Shown here one piece after another: positions 8,305 through 16,476 of a stretch of 34,404 nt of DNA (its first letter is position 1; every line of letters starts with the position of its first letter). The notes beneath the pieces are model-generated. The model ran no database searches. It was given only the letters and a program-made list of their open reading frames with translations, and was not told where the DNA came from. The DNA is from an uncultured Rickettsiales bacterium (GTDB lineage: Bacteria; Pseudomonadota; Alphaproteobacteria; UBA8366), in contig CAJWTF010000022.1 of NCBI GenBank assembly GCA_913046825.1, forward strand, positions 1 through 34,404, read 5' to 3'. Position numbers and translations under genes: made by a program.

Positions 8305-9263
8305 TGTCGACCGCGTTCTCTTCTCTCCCGGCCACGGCGGCCGAGCGATTTGATTTGCCCGTCGAGGATGGCGTCACCATCGCCGCCTATGAGCTCCGCG
8401 AAGGATCGGCAAACATGCCGGTCCTGATCTGGGGCCACGCCAATGGTTTCGGCGCCGGGAGCTATCTGCCCTTCCTGCAACAGCTTGCGACCCGCTTCCG
8501 GGTCTTTGCCTACGATGCGCGTGGCCAAGGCGGTTCGAGCGCCCCGCCGGAGCCTTATCCAAGCACGATCTGTTTCGACCGTTTCGCCCGCGATCTGGAA
8601 ACACTCGTCTACCGGGTGCAAGCGCGCGCACCGGAGGCACCGCTGTATTACGGCGGCCACTCGTTCTCCGCCGCCGCCATGTTTCATCTTGGCGGTAACT
8701 TCGGCTTCGCGCCGTGGCGCGCGGTCACCACCTTCGATGCTACACTGCGCCCCTGCGACCGCGACGACCTCAGGCAAATATCGAAGGCCCGCAGCACGCC
8801 CCTGGCGGAGATGACCTTGCGGCGGCGCCAGTATTTCGAGACCCCGGCCGATTACGCCACCGCCATGGCCCGCCCGAAGGCATTCGGCTATTTCGCGCAG
8901 GAGATGTTGGACGCCCTCTGCCAAGCCACGCTCCGGCCGCGGTGCGATGGCGCGGAGGGCTACGAGCTTTCCTGCCCGCCGGTCATCGAGGCCGCCACGT
9001 ATAACTCGGTCGCCGCGACCACCGCTCCCTATGAGGGCTTGAAAGATTTCCCGGTCCCGGCCCATTTGATCGCCGCCGACCCAGCCGTGCCCAACAGCAA
9101 TTGGATCGCCGAGGTTCAATCCGATATCGCCCGCCATCTACCGGATGCGCGGGTCACAACGATGATCGGTGCGGGCCACCTCATGCCGTTTGAGCGGCCC
9201 GACGAATGCGCCGAGATCGTACTGGCGATGCTATCCGATACCGCCTACGCCGCCGCCGAATAA
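8304..9263 (+). CDS. alpha/beta hydrolase
   Basis: 319-residue alpha/beta hydrolase, substrate unknown. The oxyanion region reads GHANGFGAGSY (44-54), followed by YDARGQGGS. The nucleophile elbow is GGHSFSA with S120, an aspartate candidate is D259, and the catalytic histidine is H292 in GAGHLMPFERP. This pattern fits esterases and lipase-like hydrolases of small esters. It is translationally coupled to the ArgE-like gene by a one-base overlap, suggesting that both act on the same acylated compound. Its 3' end overlaps the convergent TauD gene by 19 bases. Confidence 0.85.
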   Translation: MSTAFSSLPATAAERFDLPVEDGVTIAAYELREGSANMPVLIWGHANGFGAGSYLPFLQQLATRFRVFAYDARGQGGSSAPPEPYPSTICFDRFARDLETLVYRVQARAPEAPLYYGGHSFSAAAMFHLGGNFGFAPWRAVTTFDATLRPCDRDDLRQISKARSTPLAEMTLRRRQYFETPADYATAMARPKAFGYFAQEMLDALCQATLRPRCDGAEGYELSCPPVIEAATYNSVAATTAPYEGLKDFPVPAHLIAADPAVPNSNWIAEVQSDIARHLPDARVTTMIGAGHLMPFERPDECAEIVLAMLSDTAYAAAE

Positions 9264-10144
9264 GCCTCAATCGGGCAGCTGCCGACAGTGCAGCGGATCA
9301 TGATGCGGCGCTCGTCGAGGGGATAATCCATGCGCCCCGAATGGAAGACGCCGCCCCTATTTTCCCACATGATCGTATCGCCCACCCGCCATTCGTGCTC
9401 CCAATGCCCGCCGGTGGTCCCGGCCTGATGGATCGCCTCGAACAGCGTCTCCAGAATATCCTCGCTCTCGGCCTCGGACACATCCATGACCCGCACGGTC
9501 TGCAGCGGATTGGCGTAGATCGCCGGGCGACGGCTCACCGGATGGCGGCAGATGATGGGATGGAAGACGGTCGCACGGCTCCGCGCCTCCGGTGGCAGTT
9601 TGCCGGTCAGGGTCTGGGTCAGCGAATTCTTACTGTTACGCCCGAGCGCGTATTCTCCCATCAACCCCTTAAGCCGCGCCTTGAACCCGTCCGGCAGGCT
9701 CTCATAGGACCGGTATCCGCTGGCGAAGCAGGTATTGCCGCCGGACGACGGCACTTCCAGCGCATGAACCGTGGTCGCGACGGCGGGCACAATCTCGTAG
9801 GAGGTGTCCGAATGCCAACCGTATTTAAGGTCGCGGGTGACCCCCCTGCTCGCACCCACTTCATCGAACTTACCGTCGGCATCAACATTGCGATTGTAGA
9901 CGATCTCTGGAATGTCGGGATGCTGAAAGGCCTTTTGGATATGCACCCGCAGCGGCCCGAACTGCGCCGAGAAATCCGCAAATTGCCGATCGGTCAACTT
10001 CTGTCCCCGGAACACCAAGACGGTGCGATCGACAAACGCCGCCTCGACGGCGACGATCTCACTCGCCGAGAGTGGTTTCGAGATATCAATCCCGGCGATC
10101 TCCGCCCCAATATCACCGCCCGATGAATGCACTTCGACGCTCAT
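9245..10144 (-). CDS. TauD/TfdA family Fe(II)/2-oxoglutarate dioxygenase
   Basis: 299 residues from ATG 10144 (GAGGA ribosome binding site), shorter than the open frame that reaches 10351. The facial triad is visible as H111 and D113 in WHSD and H268 in ENRGGVFHSG. R280/R281 follow as the 2-oxoglutarate-binding arginine. These enzymes oxidise sulfonates, aryloxyacetates, carnitine precursors and similar compounds using oxygen and 2-oxoglutarate; the true substrate is not readable. It stands alone, with its promoter in the 237-base gap to the next gene. Confidence 0.9.
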   Translation of the reverse strand: MSVEVHSSGGDIGAEIAGIDISKPLSASEIVAVEAAFVDRTVLVFRGQKLTDRQFADFSAQFGPLRVHIQKAFQHPDIPEIVYNRNVDADGKFDEVGASRGVTRDLKYGWHSDTSYEIVPAVATTVHALEVPSSGGNTCFASGYRSYESLPDGFKARLKGLMGEYALGRNSKNSLTQTLTGKLPPEARSRATVFHPIICRHPVSRRPAIYANPLQTVRVMDVSEAESEDILETLFEAIHQAGTTGGHWEHEWRVGDTIMWENRGGVFHSGRMDYPLDERRIMIRCTVGSCPIEAYSAAA

Positions 10145-10315
10145 GTCTTCCTCCTCCGCGATGCGGTCCTTCTCCAACGACGTAAAGGGAGGGACGCCGG
10201 CGTCAATTCGCGCCCCGCGCGGCGGCCATACACAAAAAAGCGCGAAACAACCCCATACACAGTATTGTGATACCGCTGGTTCACACTCAGCGTTGCCCTG
10301 TAAGAAGTTTGTGCC

Positions 10316-10323
10316 TGTATACA
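10316..10323. promoter_or_regulatory. TGTATACA palindrome, possible operator
   Basis: A perfect eight-base palindrome with A/T flanks (CTGTATACAAAT) lies in the 237-base gap between the TauD gene and the desulfhydrase-like gene, upstream of TauD. TGTATACA cores are recognised by several GntR-family regulators. No such regulator is in the window, so this remains a candidate. The rest of the gap shows nothing I can name. Confidence 0.2.
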
Positions 10324-10381
10324 AATCAAAGAACGGATCGGACTGCATCACCCATTAGACATTTTGTCACCGCCCCTTCCC

Positions 10382-11422
10382 CTAAAACACGTCCCCATAT
10401 CCGAACAGCGCCGGTTGGCCACCCGTGTGCCAGAACAGGATCCGGTGCCCAGCCAGCTCGCCCATTTCGGCCAGCTCGATCAGGCCGGCCATTGCCTTAC
10501 CCGTATAGACCGGGTCGAGGAACAGGCCTTCGCTATGCGCGGTCCAGCGTATGGTGTTGGATACCACCTCGCTCACCCGACCGTAGCCGGGGGCCAGCGT
10601 GCCGTCGTAGAGGCGGATGTCCTGAGCGTCGATCAGGACGGGGAGGTTCATCATCTCCCCCAGATCTTCGAGGCGTTGGCGTATACGTCTTCGCTGCGAT
10701 GCCGCGTCCCGGCGCACACACACCCCCAGCACCGGTACCCGCGAGCCCAATGCTCGCAATCCGTAGAGCAAGCCAATATGGGTAAGCGCACTGCCGGACG
10801 CGATGATGATCTCGTCGAAGGGATCGGCGTCGTTCAGTTGCGTCAGTAATTCTTGCGCCGCCACGATATAGCCGAGCGCGCCTAAGGGCGGGTGGTCCGC
10901 ACCGAGCGGTATGATAAAGGGGCGCCGCCCCTCGGCCCGCAGTCCTTCCGCTATTTCACCTACCGCCGCGTCGGCGCCCACTTCGTTCTCACCGTGGGGG
11001 TAGTTGTGCAGTGTGGCACCCAGCAGTTTGTCGAGCAGGACATTGCCGTTGTCACGGTAGAGTTGGGAGACGCCCGGCACGCGCTCCTCCATCTGGATAT
11101 GGATATCTAGGCCGAGGCGGCGCGCCATCGCCGCGGCCGTGCGGGTGAAATTCGACTGAATGGCGCCAGTGATCAAAACCGTATCCGCCGCCGCGACCTG
11201 GGCCGCGCCGAAATAATATTCGAGCTGGCGCACCTTATTGCCGCCGAAACCGATACCGGTGCAATCGTCGCGCTTGACCCAGAGGTCGATCCCCAGTTCC
11301 GCACCGAGATTACCCATCCACTCGATCTTCGTGGGTAAATGCGCCATCGCCATGCGCGGATAGCGCGCCAGTGCCGCTTGGAGTTTTTCGTTTGTGAACT
11401 TATCCCCGGCGAAATTAACCAT
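10382..11422 (-). CDS. D-cysteine desulfhydrase / ACC deaminase family PLP enzyme
   Basis: 346-residue PLP enzyme of the ACC deaminase/D-cysteine desulfhydrase family, which also includes L-cysteate sulfo-lyase. Substrate could be D-cysteine (giving pyruvate, sulfide and ammonia) or cysteate (giving pyruvate, sulfite and ammonia). RDDCTG (51-56) and the cofactor lysine K63 in GGNKVRQLEY are clear. The substrate loop reads GAIQSNFTRTAAA (86-98), where relatives usually have QSNHxRQTAA. The ATG at 11422 overlaps the upstream amidohydrolase by eight bases, so the two are probably co-translated. The TauD gene downstream hints at sulfonate use. Confidence 0.82.
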   Translation of the reverse strand: MVNFAGDKFTNEKLQAALARYPRMAMAHLPTKIEWMGNLGAELGIDLWVKRDDCTGIGFGGNKVRQLEYYFGAAQVAAADTVLITGAIQSNFTRTAAAMARRLGLDIHIQMEERVPGVSQLYRDNGNVLLDKLLGATLHNYPHGENEVGADAAVGEIAEGLRAEGRRPFIIPLGADHPPLGALGYIVAAQELLTQLNDADPFDEIIIASGSALTHIGLLYGLRALGSRVPVLGVCVRRDAASQRRRIRQRLEDLGEMMNLPVLIDAQDIRLYDGTLAPGYGRVSEVVSNTIRWTAHSEGLFLDPVYTGKAMAGLIELAEMGELAGHRILFWHTGGQPALFGYGDVF

Positions 11423-12419
11423 GGGCGCCCCCGCAGGAGCCGTCGAGCCGGAAAAGCTTGGCCGCGGTACCGCCGAGAATCGCCGTGGTGTCGATTTCGC
11501 TCAAACCTGCCTTACCGACGATTTCGCACGGTGTGTGATCGCCGATTGGGAACGGGTAGTCGGAGCCCAACATGACCTTATCCGCGCCCGCCTTAGCGAT
11601 CAGAAAGTTGAGCGCGTCCGGATCGAAAACCACGGTGTCGAAATATATCTGCCGAAAGCCTTCCATTGGATCGCCGTACTGGCCGGGATGGATTTCCACA
11701 TTGCGCATGAGCCGCCCCAACATCCAAGGCAGCGCACCGCCGCCATGGGGCAGCACCACGGACATTCCGGGATATTTCGTGAAATGTCCGGCAAACAGCA
11801 TTCGCGCCACCGCCGTCGTCGTATCGAGGCCGCGCCCGACCGCGTTGATCATGTCGTAATCGTTGAGCCGGATATCGCCGCAGCCATACATCGGATGGAT
11901 AAATACAACCGCTTCGCGGGCCGAGGCCACCGACCAGAACGGGTCGAGCGCCGGACCGTCGAGGACGCCACTGTCACCAAAGGGTTGGGTCCCGATCATC
12001 ACGCCGGTGAGCCCCCCATCCATCAATTCCTCCAGCAGGCGCGCCGCCTTCTCGCCGTCCTGCAGGGGGACGCTCGCCAAGGGAGTAAGGTTGCTCGCCG
12101 CCCGCGCGCCCTCGATCAGGTGTTCGTTTAGGAAGCGGCTCCAGGCGAGGCCTTCATCGACCGGTAGCTCATAGCCGAAACTGTCGAGCCAGCCACCGTT
12201 GACCTGCGCGTCGATGCCCTGTTCGGCCATCCACTCTTGGCGTGGCTCGGCGCGGCGCAGTTTTGGGTTCACCGGGCGCGTCAGCGCACCACCCGCGAAA
12301 CCCAGCTTGTAAGTATCACCGTCATGCATCAGCTCGACATTGGGAAATGAGGCGGCGCCAGAGGCGAGTGCGTCCAGCATGCTTTGCGGGGCGTAATGGG
12401 CGTGGGTGTCGACGATCAT
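11415..12419 (-). CDS. amidohydrolase of the ACMSD (aminocarboxymuconate-semialdehyde decarboxylase) family
   Basis: 334 residues from ATG 12419 (AAGGA ribosome binding site); an upstream in-frame start at 12464 is unlikely. A metal-dependent TIM-barrel with ligands H6 and H8 in DTHAHY, H175 in FIHPMYG, H225 in LPHGGG and D287 in GSDYPF, the arrangement of non-oxidative decarboxylases and hydrolases related to ACMSD. Such enzymes act on amino-muconate or hydroxybenzoate-type intermediates; nothing here fixes the substrate. Its stop (TAA at 11415-11417) lies inside the next gene. Confidence 0.88.
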   Translation of the reverse strand: MIVDTHAHYAPQSMLDALASGAASFPNVELMHDGDTYKLGFAGGALTRPVNPKLRRAEPRQEWMAEQGIDAQVNGGWLDSFGYELPVDEGLAWSRFLNEHLIEGARAASNLTPLASVPLQDGEKAARLLEELMDGGLTGVMIGTQPFGDSGVLDGPALDPFWSVASAREAVVFIHPMYGCGDIRLNDYDMINAVGRGLDTTTAVARMLFAGHFTKYPGMSVVLPHGGGALPWMLGRLMRNVEIHPGQYGDPMEGFRQIYFDTVVFDPDALNFLIAKAGADKVMLGSDYPFPIGDHTPCEIVGKAGLSEIDTTAILGGTAAKLFRLDGSCGGAHG

Positions 12420-12490
12420 AGGGCGGTCCTTGTTGTAGCGGCACTTATAGTCGGACGAGACCATTGCAGAACGCTGCGCAAATTCAACCC

Positions 12491-12516
12491 GTCATTCCCG
12501 CGAAAGCGAGAATGAC
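12491..12516. repeat. palindromic dispersed-repeat unit
   Basis: GTCATTCCCGC and GCGAGAATGAC flank a GAAA loop with one mismatch in the 11-base arms. This GTCATTCCCGCGAAAGCG type of palindrome is common as a scattered intergenic repeat in proteobacteria. It lies between the amidohydrolase start and the terminator of the cyclase remnant. Confidence 0.7.
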
Positions 12517-12558
12517 GAAGATGGCAATAAATTTCCGGCGCGACAATCGCAACGAAAC

Positions 12559-12582
12559 GGGGGAGCGTCGAAACGCTCCCCC
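12559..12582 (-). terminator. hairpin terminator after the cyclase gene
   Basis: A perfect ten-base-pair stem (GGGGGAGCGT / ACGCTCCCCC) with a four-base loop lies 26 bases past the stop of the minus-strand cyclase gene. The following T-tract is weak (GTTTCGTT), so termination may be modest. Confidence 0.6.
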
Positions 12583-12607
12583 AGAATTTAACCCGCGTGG
12601 CGGGTGA

Positions 12608-13552
12608 CTACCACATGGCGACCGGATTGATAATCATCTGCACCGTGCCCTTCACCCGTGCCTGGCCCAAAACGAACATGAATTCGTGCACACTTTCCTT
12701 GCCGAGACGGCCCGTGTCCATCGTCTCCAGAATGTAGATGTCGCGTTTTTTCAAAAGCTCGACATGGCCGTAGATGACCTTGTCGCCCTTCGCCGGAGGC
12801 ATCGCTTCGAGGCCTCAGGTATCCGCAACGACGGCCATCACGTCGAGATCGCCGAGATAGGCCGACGCCTCATTGTTGAGGCCGGGCTCGCCCGACACCC
12901 AAGCCTTTGGATCAGAGGCGAGCATACCGTCGGTCCAACCAGTGTGTAACAGCATTACGTCGCCTTTGCGGATCGTCACGCCTTGCGCCTTGGACTCCGC
13001 CTTGATGTCCTTCGAGGCGATGACTTGACCAGCCTTCATGACCGCGGCACCGAAATGCTTTGCCATGTCAATCATCAGCGGAATTTGATCAACACCCAAT
13101 TTCTTCAATCCGGTGATGTGGACGAAGTCGACCGCTTTGTTGCAATTGTAATACTCGCCGCTCTCACCCAGATGGCCGAGCCCGTCGGTCTGTGGGCCGG
13201 TACCGAACCACAATTGAGCCCGATCATCGTTGTAGAAGATGGGCAAGCCAAAATCTTGGGTCATGTCGCGGCCGTTGTGTTGTCCTGGCGTCACCACTTG
13301 CAATGACGTGGAGCGCGGCGGGAAGGCCGGCATCTTCGGGTCGACGATAATACCGAGGGCATGACTTTCGCCCTTTTTCACCAGCTTCGTCGCCATCAAC
13401 ACCTGCTTCGGGGTTACGTGATTGGCCGCGCCGATCTGGTCGTCCTTACCCCATTTCGAGGGCTTGCACGCCTCTGCCAAGGCCGGTCCCGCCGCCACCG
13501 CAAAACCGCCCACCAGCAGTCAGGGTGCCGCAAATCTCGCTAGATTTTTCAT
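12608..13552 (-). pseudogene. exported cyclase/metal-dependent hydrolase, two in-frame UGA codons
   Basis: From ATG 13552 (AGAGGA ribosome binding site) the frame stays open to TAG at 12608 apart from two TGA codons. Codon 11 (13520-13522) falls inside the signal peptide (MKNLARFAAP, stop, LLVGGFAVAAGPALAEAC). The other TGA is at 12815-12817, in VADT-stop-GLEAMP, where relatives have Trp. No frameshift is seen. The family is the 'cyclase' group related to kynurenine formamidase and isatin hydrolase. Its metal motif reads GTGPQTDGLGH, with Gln where the classic HxGTHxD motif has the second His. Either recently inactivated, or, less likely, read through. Divergent from the TauD gene at 13730. 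Confidence 0.82.
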
Positions 13553-13729
13553 GAAAATTCCTCTCAATCTAATTTGGTCGACCGTCACCGATCGCAGCCT
13601 ATTAAAAAATAAAGGAAGATCATGACCGAATACGCACATCGGTCGAGGGGTGATTGTGTTGTGCGGTTGGACACATCAGTCCGGTTCGCTATGTAGATAC
13701 ACACATTCCCAACTATCGGTGGTGGAGCC

Positions 13730-14578
13730 ATGCCCCTCGACATTATCCCGACTGGAGCGGCCGCTGGCGCTGAAATCCGCGGCGTCGACCTCACGAATAC
13801 GCTCGATGATAATGCCTATCAGACGCTCAACCAGGCGCTCGGCGAGCACGGCGTGATCTTCTTTCGCGGGCAATCCCTCTCACCCGAGCAGCACATGGCC
13901 CTGACGCTCCGCTTCGGTGCGCTGGAGCCGAACACCTTCGGGGAAACCCACGGCCTGGAAGGACATCCTGGCATCGTCCTGATCTCCAATGTGGAACAAG
14001 GCGGGCGCGAGGTTGGTGTGAAGGGTGCTGGCGACAAATGGCACAGTGATATGTGCTACACCGCGAAGCCGCCGCGCGGCACAATTCTTTATGCTCATGA
14101 AGTACCGGCGCAAGATGGATTGGCGCTCGGCGATACTTGTTTCGCCGCGACACACGTAGCCTACGACACGTTGCCAAAGGCGATGAAGGCGCGGCTCGAC
14201 GGTGTACGCGCTAATTTCGATTTCGCCGGACGTAAGCGCCTCAGCCCAATCACACAGGCGCAGATCGACGCCTTCCCCCCGGTCACTCACCCGATCGTCC
14301 GCACGCACCCGCTGACGGGTCGCAAGTGCCTCTATGTCATGCGCGACGACTGCACCGGAATCGACGAAATGGACGAGGACGAAGCCGATCAACTGATTGC
14401 GGCATTGGCCGACCACATCGTGCGACCCGCGTTCGTCTACCGCCATCAGTGGCAGCCCGGCGACCTGTTGATCTGGGATAATTGCACCGTGCAGCACATG
14501 GCTATCCAAGACTACGCCCTGCCAAACCGACGCCTGATGCACCGCACTACCTTCGCCGCGACTGAAGCGCCCGCATGA
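13730..14578 (+). CDS. TauD/TfdA family dioxygenase (second copy)
   Basis: 282-residue Fe(II)/2-oxoglutarate dioxygenase, clearly diverged from the one at 9245-10144. Iron ligands are H105 and D107 in KWHSDMCY and H256 in WDNCTVQHMAIQDY; R272 is the likely 2-oxoglutarate arginine. GGTGGTGGAG lies just before the ATG. It ends ATGA with the next gene (four-base overlap), so the two are co-translated. The divergent 177-base region holds promoters for this gene and the cyclase remnant. Confidence 0.9.
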   Translation: MPLDIIPTGAAAGAEIRGVDLTNTLDDNAYQTLNQALGEHGVIFFRGQSLSPEQHMALTLRFGALEPNTFGETHGLEGHPGIVLISNVEQGGREVGVKGAGDKWHSDMCYTAKPPRGTILYAHEVPAQDGLALGDTCFAATHVAYDTLPKAMKARLDGVRANFDFAGRKRLSPITQAQIDAFPPVTHPIVRTHPLTGRKCLYVMRDDCTGIDEMDEDEADQLIAALADHIVRPAFVYRHQWQPGDLLIWDNCTVQHMAIQDYALPNRRLMHRTTFAATEAPA

Positions 14579-15228
14579 GCGACGACATCTACGTTCATCA
14601 CCGCATCGCCTGCAAACCGCGTGAATGGAGTGCCGCCGCAGAAGAGATCACCAGTGCCGGCGCGGCCCGGATCGCCACAGCGGGCGGCTCGCTCTACGGT
14701 CTTTGGCGCAGTCAGATCGGCCTGCCCCGCGACACCATCACCGCCGTCACCCTTTGGCCGGATACGGATACCGCAATCCGAATGGGCGATCTGCTGCACG
14801 ACGAGATGACAAGCGTGGAGACGGTTGAGCTCGACCTGATGACCCCAACCCTGCGGCCGGAGACATCGGCGCCACCCACGCGACAGGGCAACTACGCCTT
14901 CCGCTGGTTCGAGACGCCGCCCGAGAACTTCGCCGAATTCCTAGACCTCTGTGAAGCCGCTTGGCCCGGCTTTGAGAGCAGCTACGATTCCCAAGTGATC
15001 GGCCTGTGGCGGGTCGAAGGTAGCGACGATGGCGCAATCCGCACTCTCTTGATGACACGGCGGCCCGATCTCACGATGTGGGAACGCTCGAAAATTCCGG
15101 CCAATGCGGCTGAGGTCGAAGTGCGCAAGACGCTTAGCCGACGATATGATCTCTGCGATTGGACGAATGTCTATACGACGACACTGATGACCGCCAAGGA
15201 CATAAACGACGAAGTGCGGTGGAGTTAA
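14575..15228 (+). CDS. NIPSNAP-like / dimeric alpha-beta barrel protein, duplicated
   Basis: 217 residues of unknown function. It seems to contain two copies of one fold: residues about 5-65 (REWSAAAEEI...GGSLYGLWRSQIGLP then AVTLWPD) and about 105-172 (ENFAEFLDLCEAAWPGFESS...VIGLWRVEG then LLMTRRPDL). The repeated GLWR motif and the long helix before it resemble NIPSNAP or antibiotic-monooxygenase-type barrels. Co-translated with the TauD gene, so probably a partner in the same oxidation or degradation of its product. Confidence 0.65.
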   Translation: MSDDIYVHHRIACKPREWSAAAEEITSAGAARIATAGGSLYGLWRSQIGLPRDTITAVTLWPDTDTAIRMGDLLHDEMTSVETVELDLMTPTLRPETSAPPTRQGNYAFRWFETPPENFAEFLDLCEAAWPGFESSYDSQVIGLWRVEGSDDGAIRTLLMTRRPDLTMWERSKIPANAAEVEVRKTLSRRYDLCDWTNVYTTTLMTAKDINDEVRWS

Positions 15229-15295
15229 TCGCGCTGGTCGGCTGGGCCGCAGGAGCCCATATCTTTGACAAACGCACACCAGGAGTTAGCGCCCC

Positions 15296-16435
15296 ATGAA
15301 AATGAAAGCCGCCGTGGTCTTTGAGACCGCCAACCACCCGTTCACCAACACCACGCCGCTGAAGATCGAGGAGGTTGATCTCGATCCTCCCGGACCCGGC
15401 GAAGTATTGGTCAAGGTGCTGGCGGCCGGACTCTGTCATTCGGACCTCTCAGCAATCGAGGGCATGCGGCCCCGCAAAATGCCCTATGTGCCGGGGCACG
15501 AAGCCGCCGGTATCGTCGAGGAAGTCGGGGCGGGGGTGACGCGAGTGAAGCCGGGAGATCACGCCATCCTGTTCTTCGTGCCGAATTGCGGCACCTGCAC
15601 GTCTTGCGATCGGGGGGAGCCGTATCTTTGCGACACCGCCTATGAAGCGCGCAGCGACGGCCACCTGATCACCGGCAATCATAAAATTCGGCTGAACGGC
15701 GAGGTCATCAACCACACCTCGGGTGTCTCGTGCTATGCAGAATATGCGGTGCTGGCGGAAGGCTCGGTCATTCCCATCGAAAAGGGTATCCCGCTAGAGG
15801 ACGCGGCGCTGTTTGGCTGCGCGGTCATCACCGGCGTCGGAGCGGTCGTCAATACGGCGGCAATTCCACCAGGGGCTAAAGTTGCAGTGCTCGGTCTTGG
15901 CGGTGTCGGCTTGAATGCCTTGATGGCGGCCACGCTCTCAGGCGCGGATCGGGTCATCGCGGTCGACGTGCTAGACGACAAGCTCGCCTTCGCGCGCCAA
16001 TTGGGCGCCACGGATACGGTCAATGCAGGCGACGCCGATTGCGTCGAGCAAATCAAAGAGCTGACCAAAGGCGGTGTCGATTACGCCATCGAATTGGCCG
16101 GTGTGCCGAAGGCGCTCGATATCGCCTACAAGATGTGCCGTCGCGGCGGCACCGTGGTCACGGCAGGACTGCCGCGCCCGGAAGCGACGCTCGATATTCC
16201 GATCGCGCAGATGGTCAGCGATAACCGCACGATTAAGGGCAGCTACATGGGCAGCTGCGTGCCCCGCCGTGACATCCCCCGTTTCCTGTCCTTGTACAAG
16301 CAGGGCAAGCTTCCAGTCGACCGCCTGCGCAGCGGCTTCGTCGATTTCGATGGACTGAATGCAGGCTTCGACCGTCTGGCAGCGGGCGATGCGGTGCGAC
16401 AAATCTTGCGGCCCCACGGGACGACGAACGGGTAG
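15296..16435 (+). CDS. zinc-dependent alcohol dehydrogenase
   Basis: 379-residue medium-chain dehydrogenase of the class III/aryl-alcohol type, oxidising an alcohol or hydroxymethyl group with NAD. Catalytic zinc ligands are C47, H68 and C175 (E69 nearby); structural zinc ligands are C98, C101, C104 and C112. The Rossmann loop GLGGVG is at 200-205 and IAVDVLDDK carries the acidic residue preferring NAD over NADP. AGGAG lies ten bases before ATG 15296; the internal ATG at 15302 is an alternative. It lies 67 bases after the NIPSNAP-like gene and converges on prpF. Confidence 0.92.
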   Translation: MKMKAAVVFETANHPFTNTTPLKIEEVDLDPPGPGEVLVKVLAAGLCHSDLSAIEGMRPRKMPYVPGHEAAGIVEEVGAGVTRVKPGDHAILFFVPNCGTCTSCDRGEPYLCDTAYEARSDGHLITGNHKIRLNGEVINHTSGVSCYAEYAVLAEGSVIPIEKGIPLEDAALFGCAVITGVGAVVNTAAIPPGAKVAVLGLGGVGLNALMAATLSGADRVIAVDVLDDKLAFARQLGATDTVNAGDADCVEQIKELTKGGVDYAIELAGVPKALDIAYKMCRRGGTVVTAGLPRPEATLDIPIAQMVSDNRTIKGSYMGSCVPRRDIPRFLSLYKQGKLPVDRLRSGFVDFDGLNAGFDRLAAGDAVRQILRPHGTTNG

Positions 16436-16453
16436 CCCCCTCACCTAACCCTA

Positions 16454-16465
16454 CCCCCAAGGGGG
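16454..16465. terminator. short C/G hairpin between convergent genes
   Basis: CCCCCAAGGGGG sits in the 41-base gap between the dehydrogenase and prpF. On the plus strand it is followed by an A/T-rich stretch (ATTAAATTTTTA), but that already covers the prpF stop. The surrounding CCCCCTCACCTAACCC text resembles a common scattered repeat. A weak terminator at best. Confidence 0.3.
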
Positions 16466-16476
16466 AGATTAAATTT

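Noticed and set aside
7971..9137. Long open frame on the minus strand (388 codons) opposite the argE/hydrolase pair
   Set aside because: It is antisense to two genes with clear catalytic motifs, has low-complexity Gly/Arg-rich composition and no domain; a shadow of GC-rich codon use.
9206..10126. Long plus-strand open frame opposite the first TauD gene
   Set aside because: Antisense to a gene with intact iron ligands and a ribosome binding site; the translation shows no recognisable domain.
11394..12131. Plus-strand open frame opposite the amidohydrolase
   Set aside because: Shadow frame, His/Arg-rich, no domain, while the minus strand has all metal ligands.
12815..12817. Selenocysteine at the UGA in the cyclase gene
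   Set aside because: The position is tryptophan in relatives, not cysteine, and a second UGA lies in the signal peptide; no selenocysteine hairpin was evident after the codon.
12608..13552. UGA reassigned to tryptophan genome-wide
   Set aside because: Several intact genes end in TGA at the expected length (14576-14578, 19903-19905, 20628-20630, 23887-23889, 26482-26484, 27511-27513), so UGA is a normal stop here.
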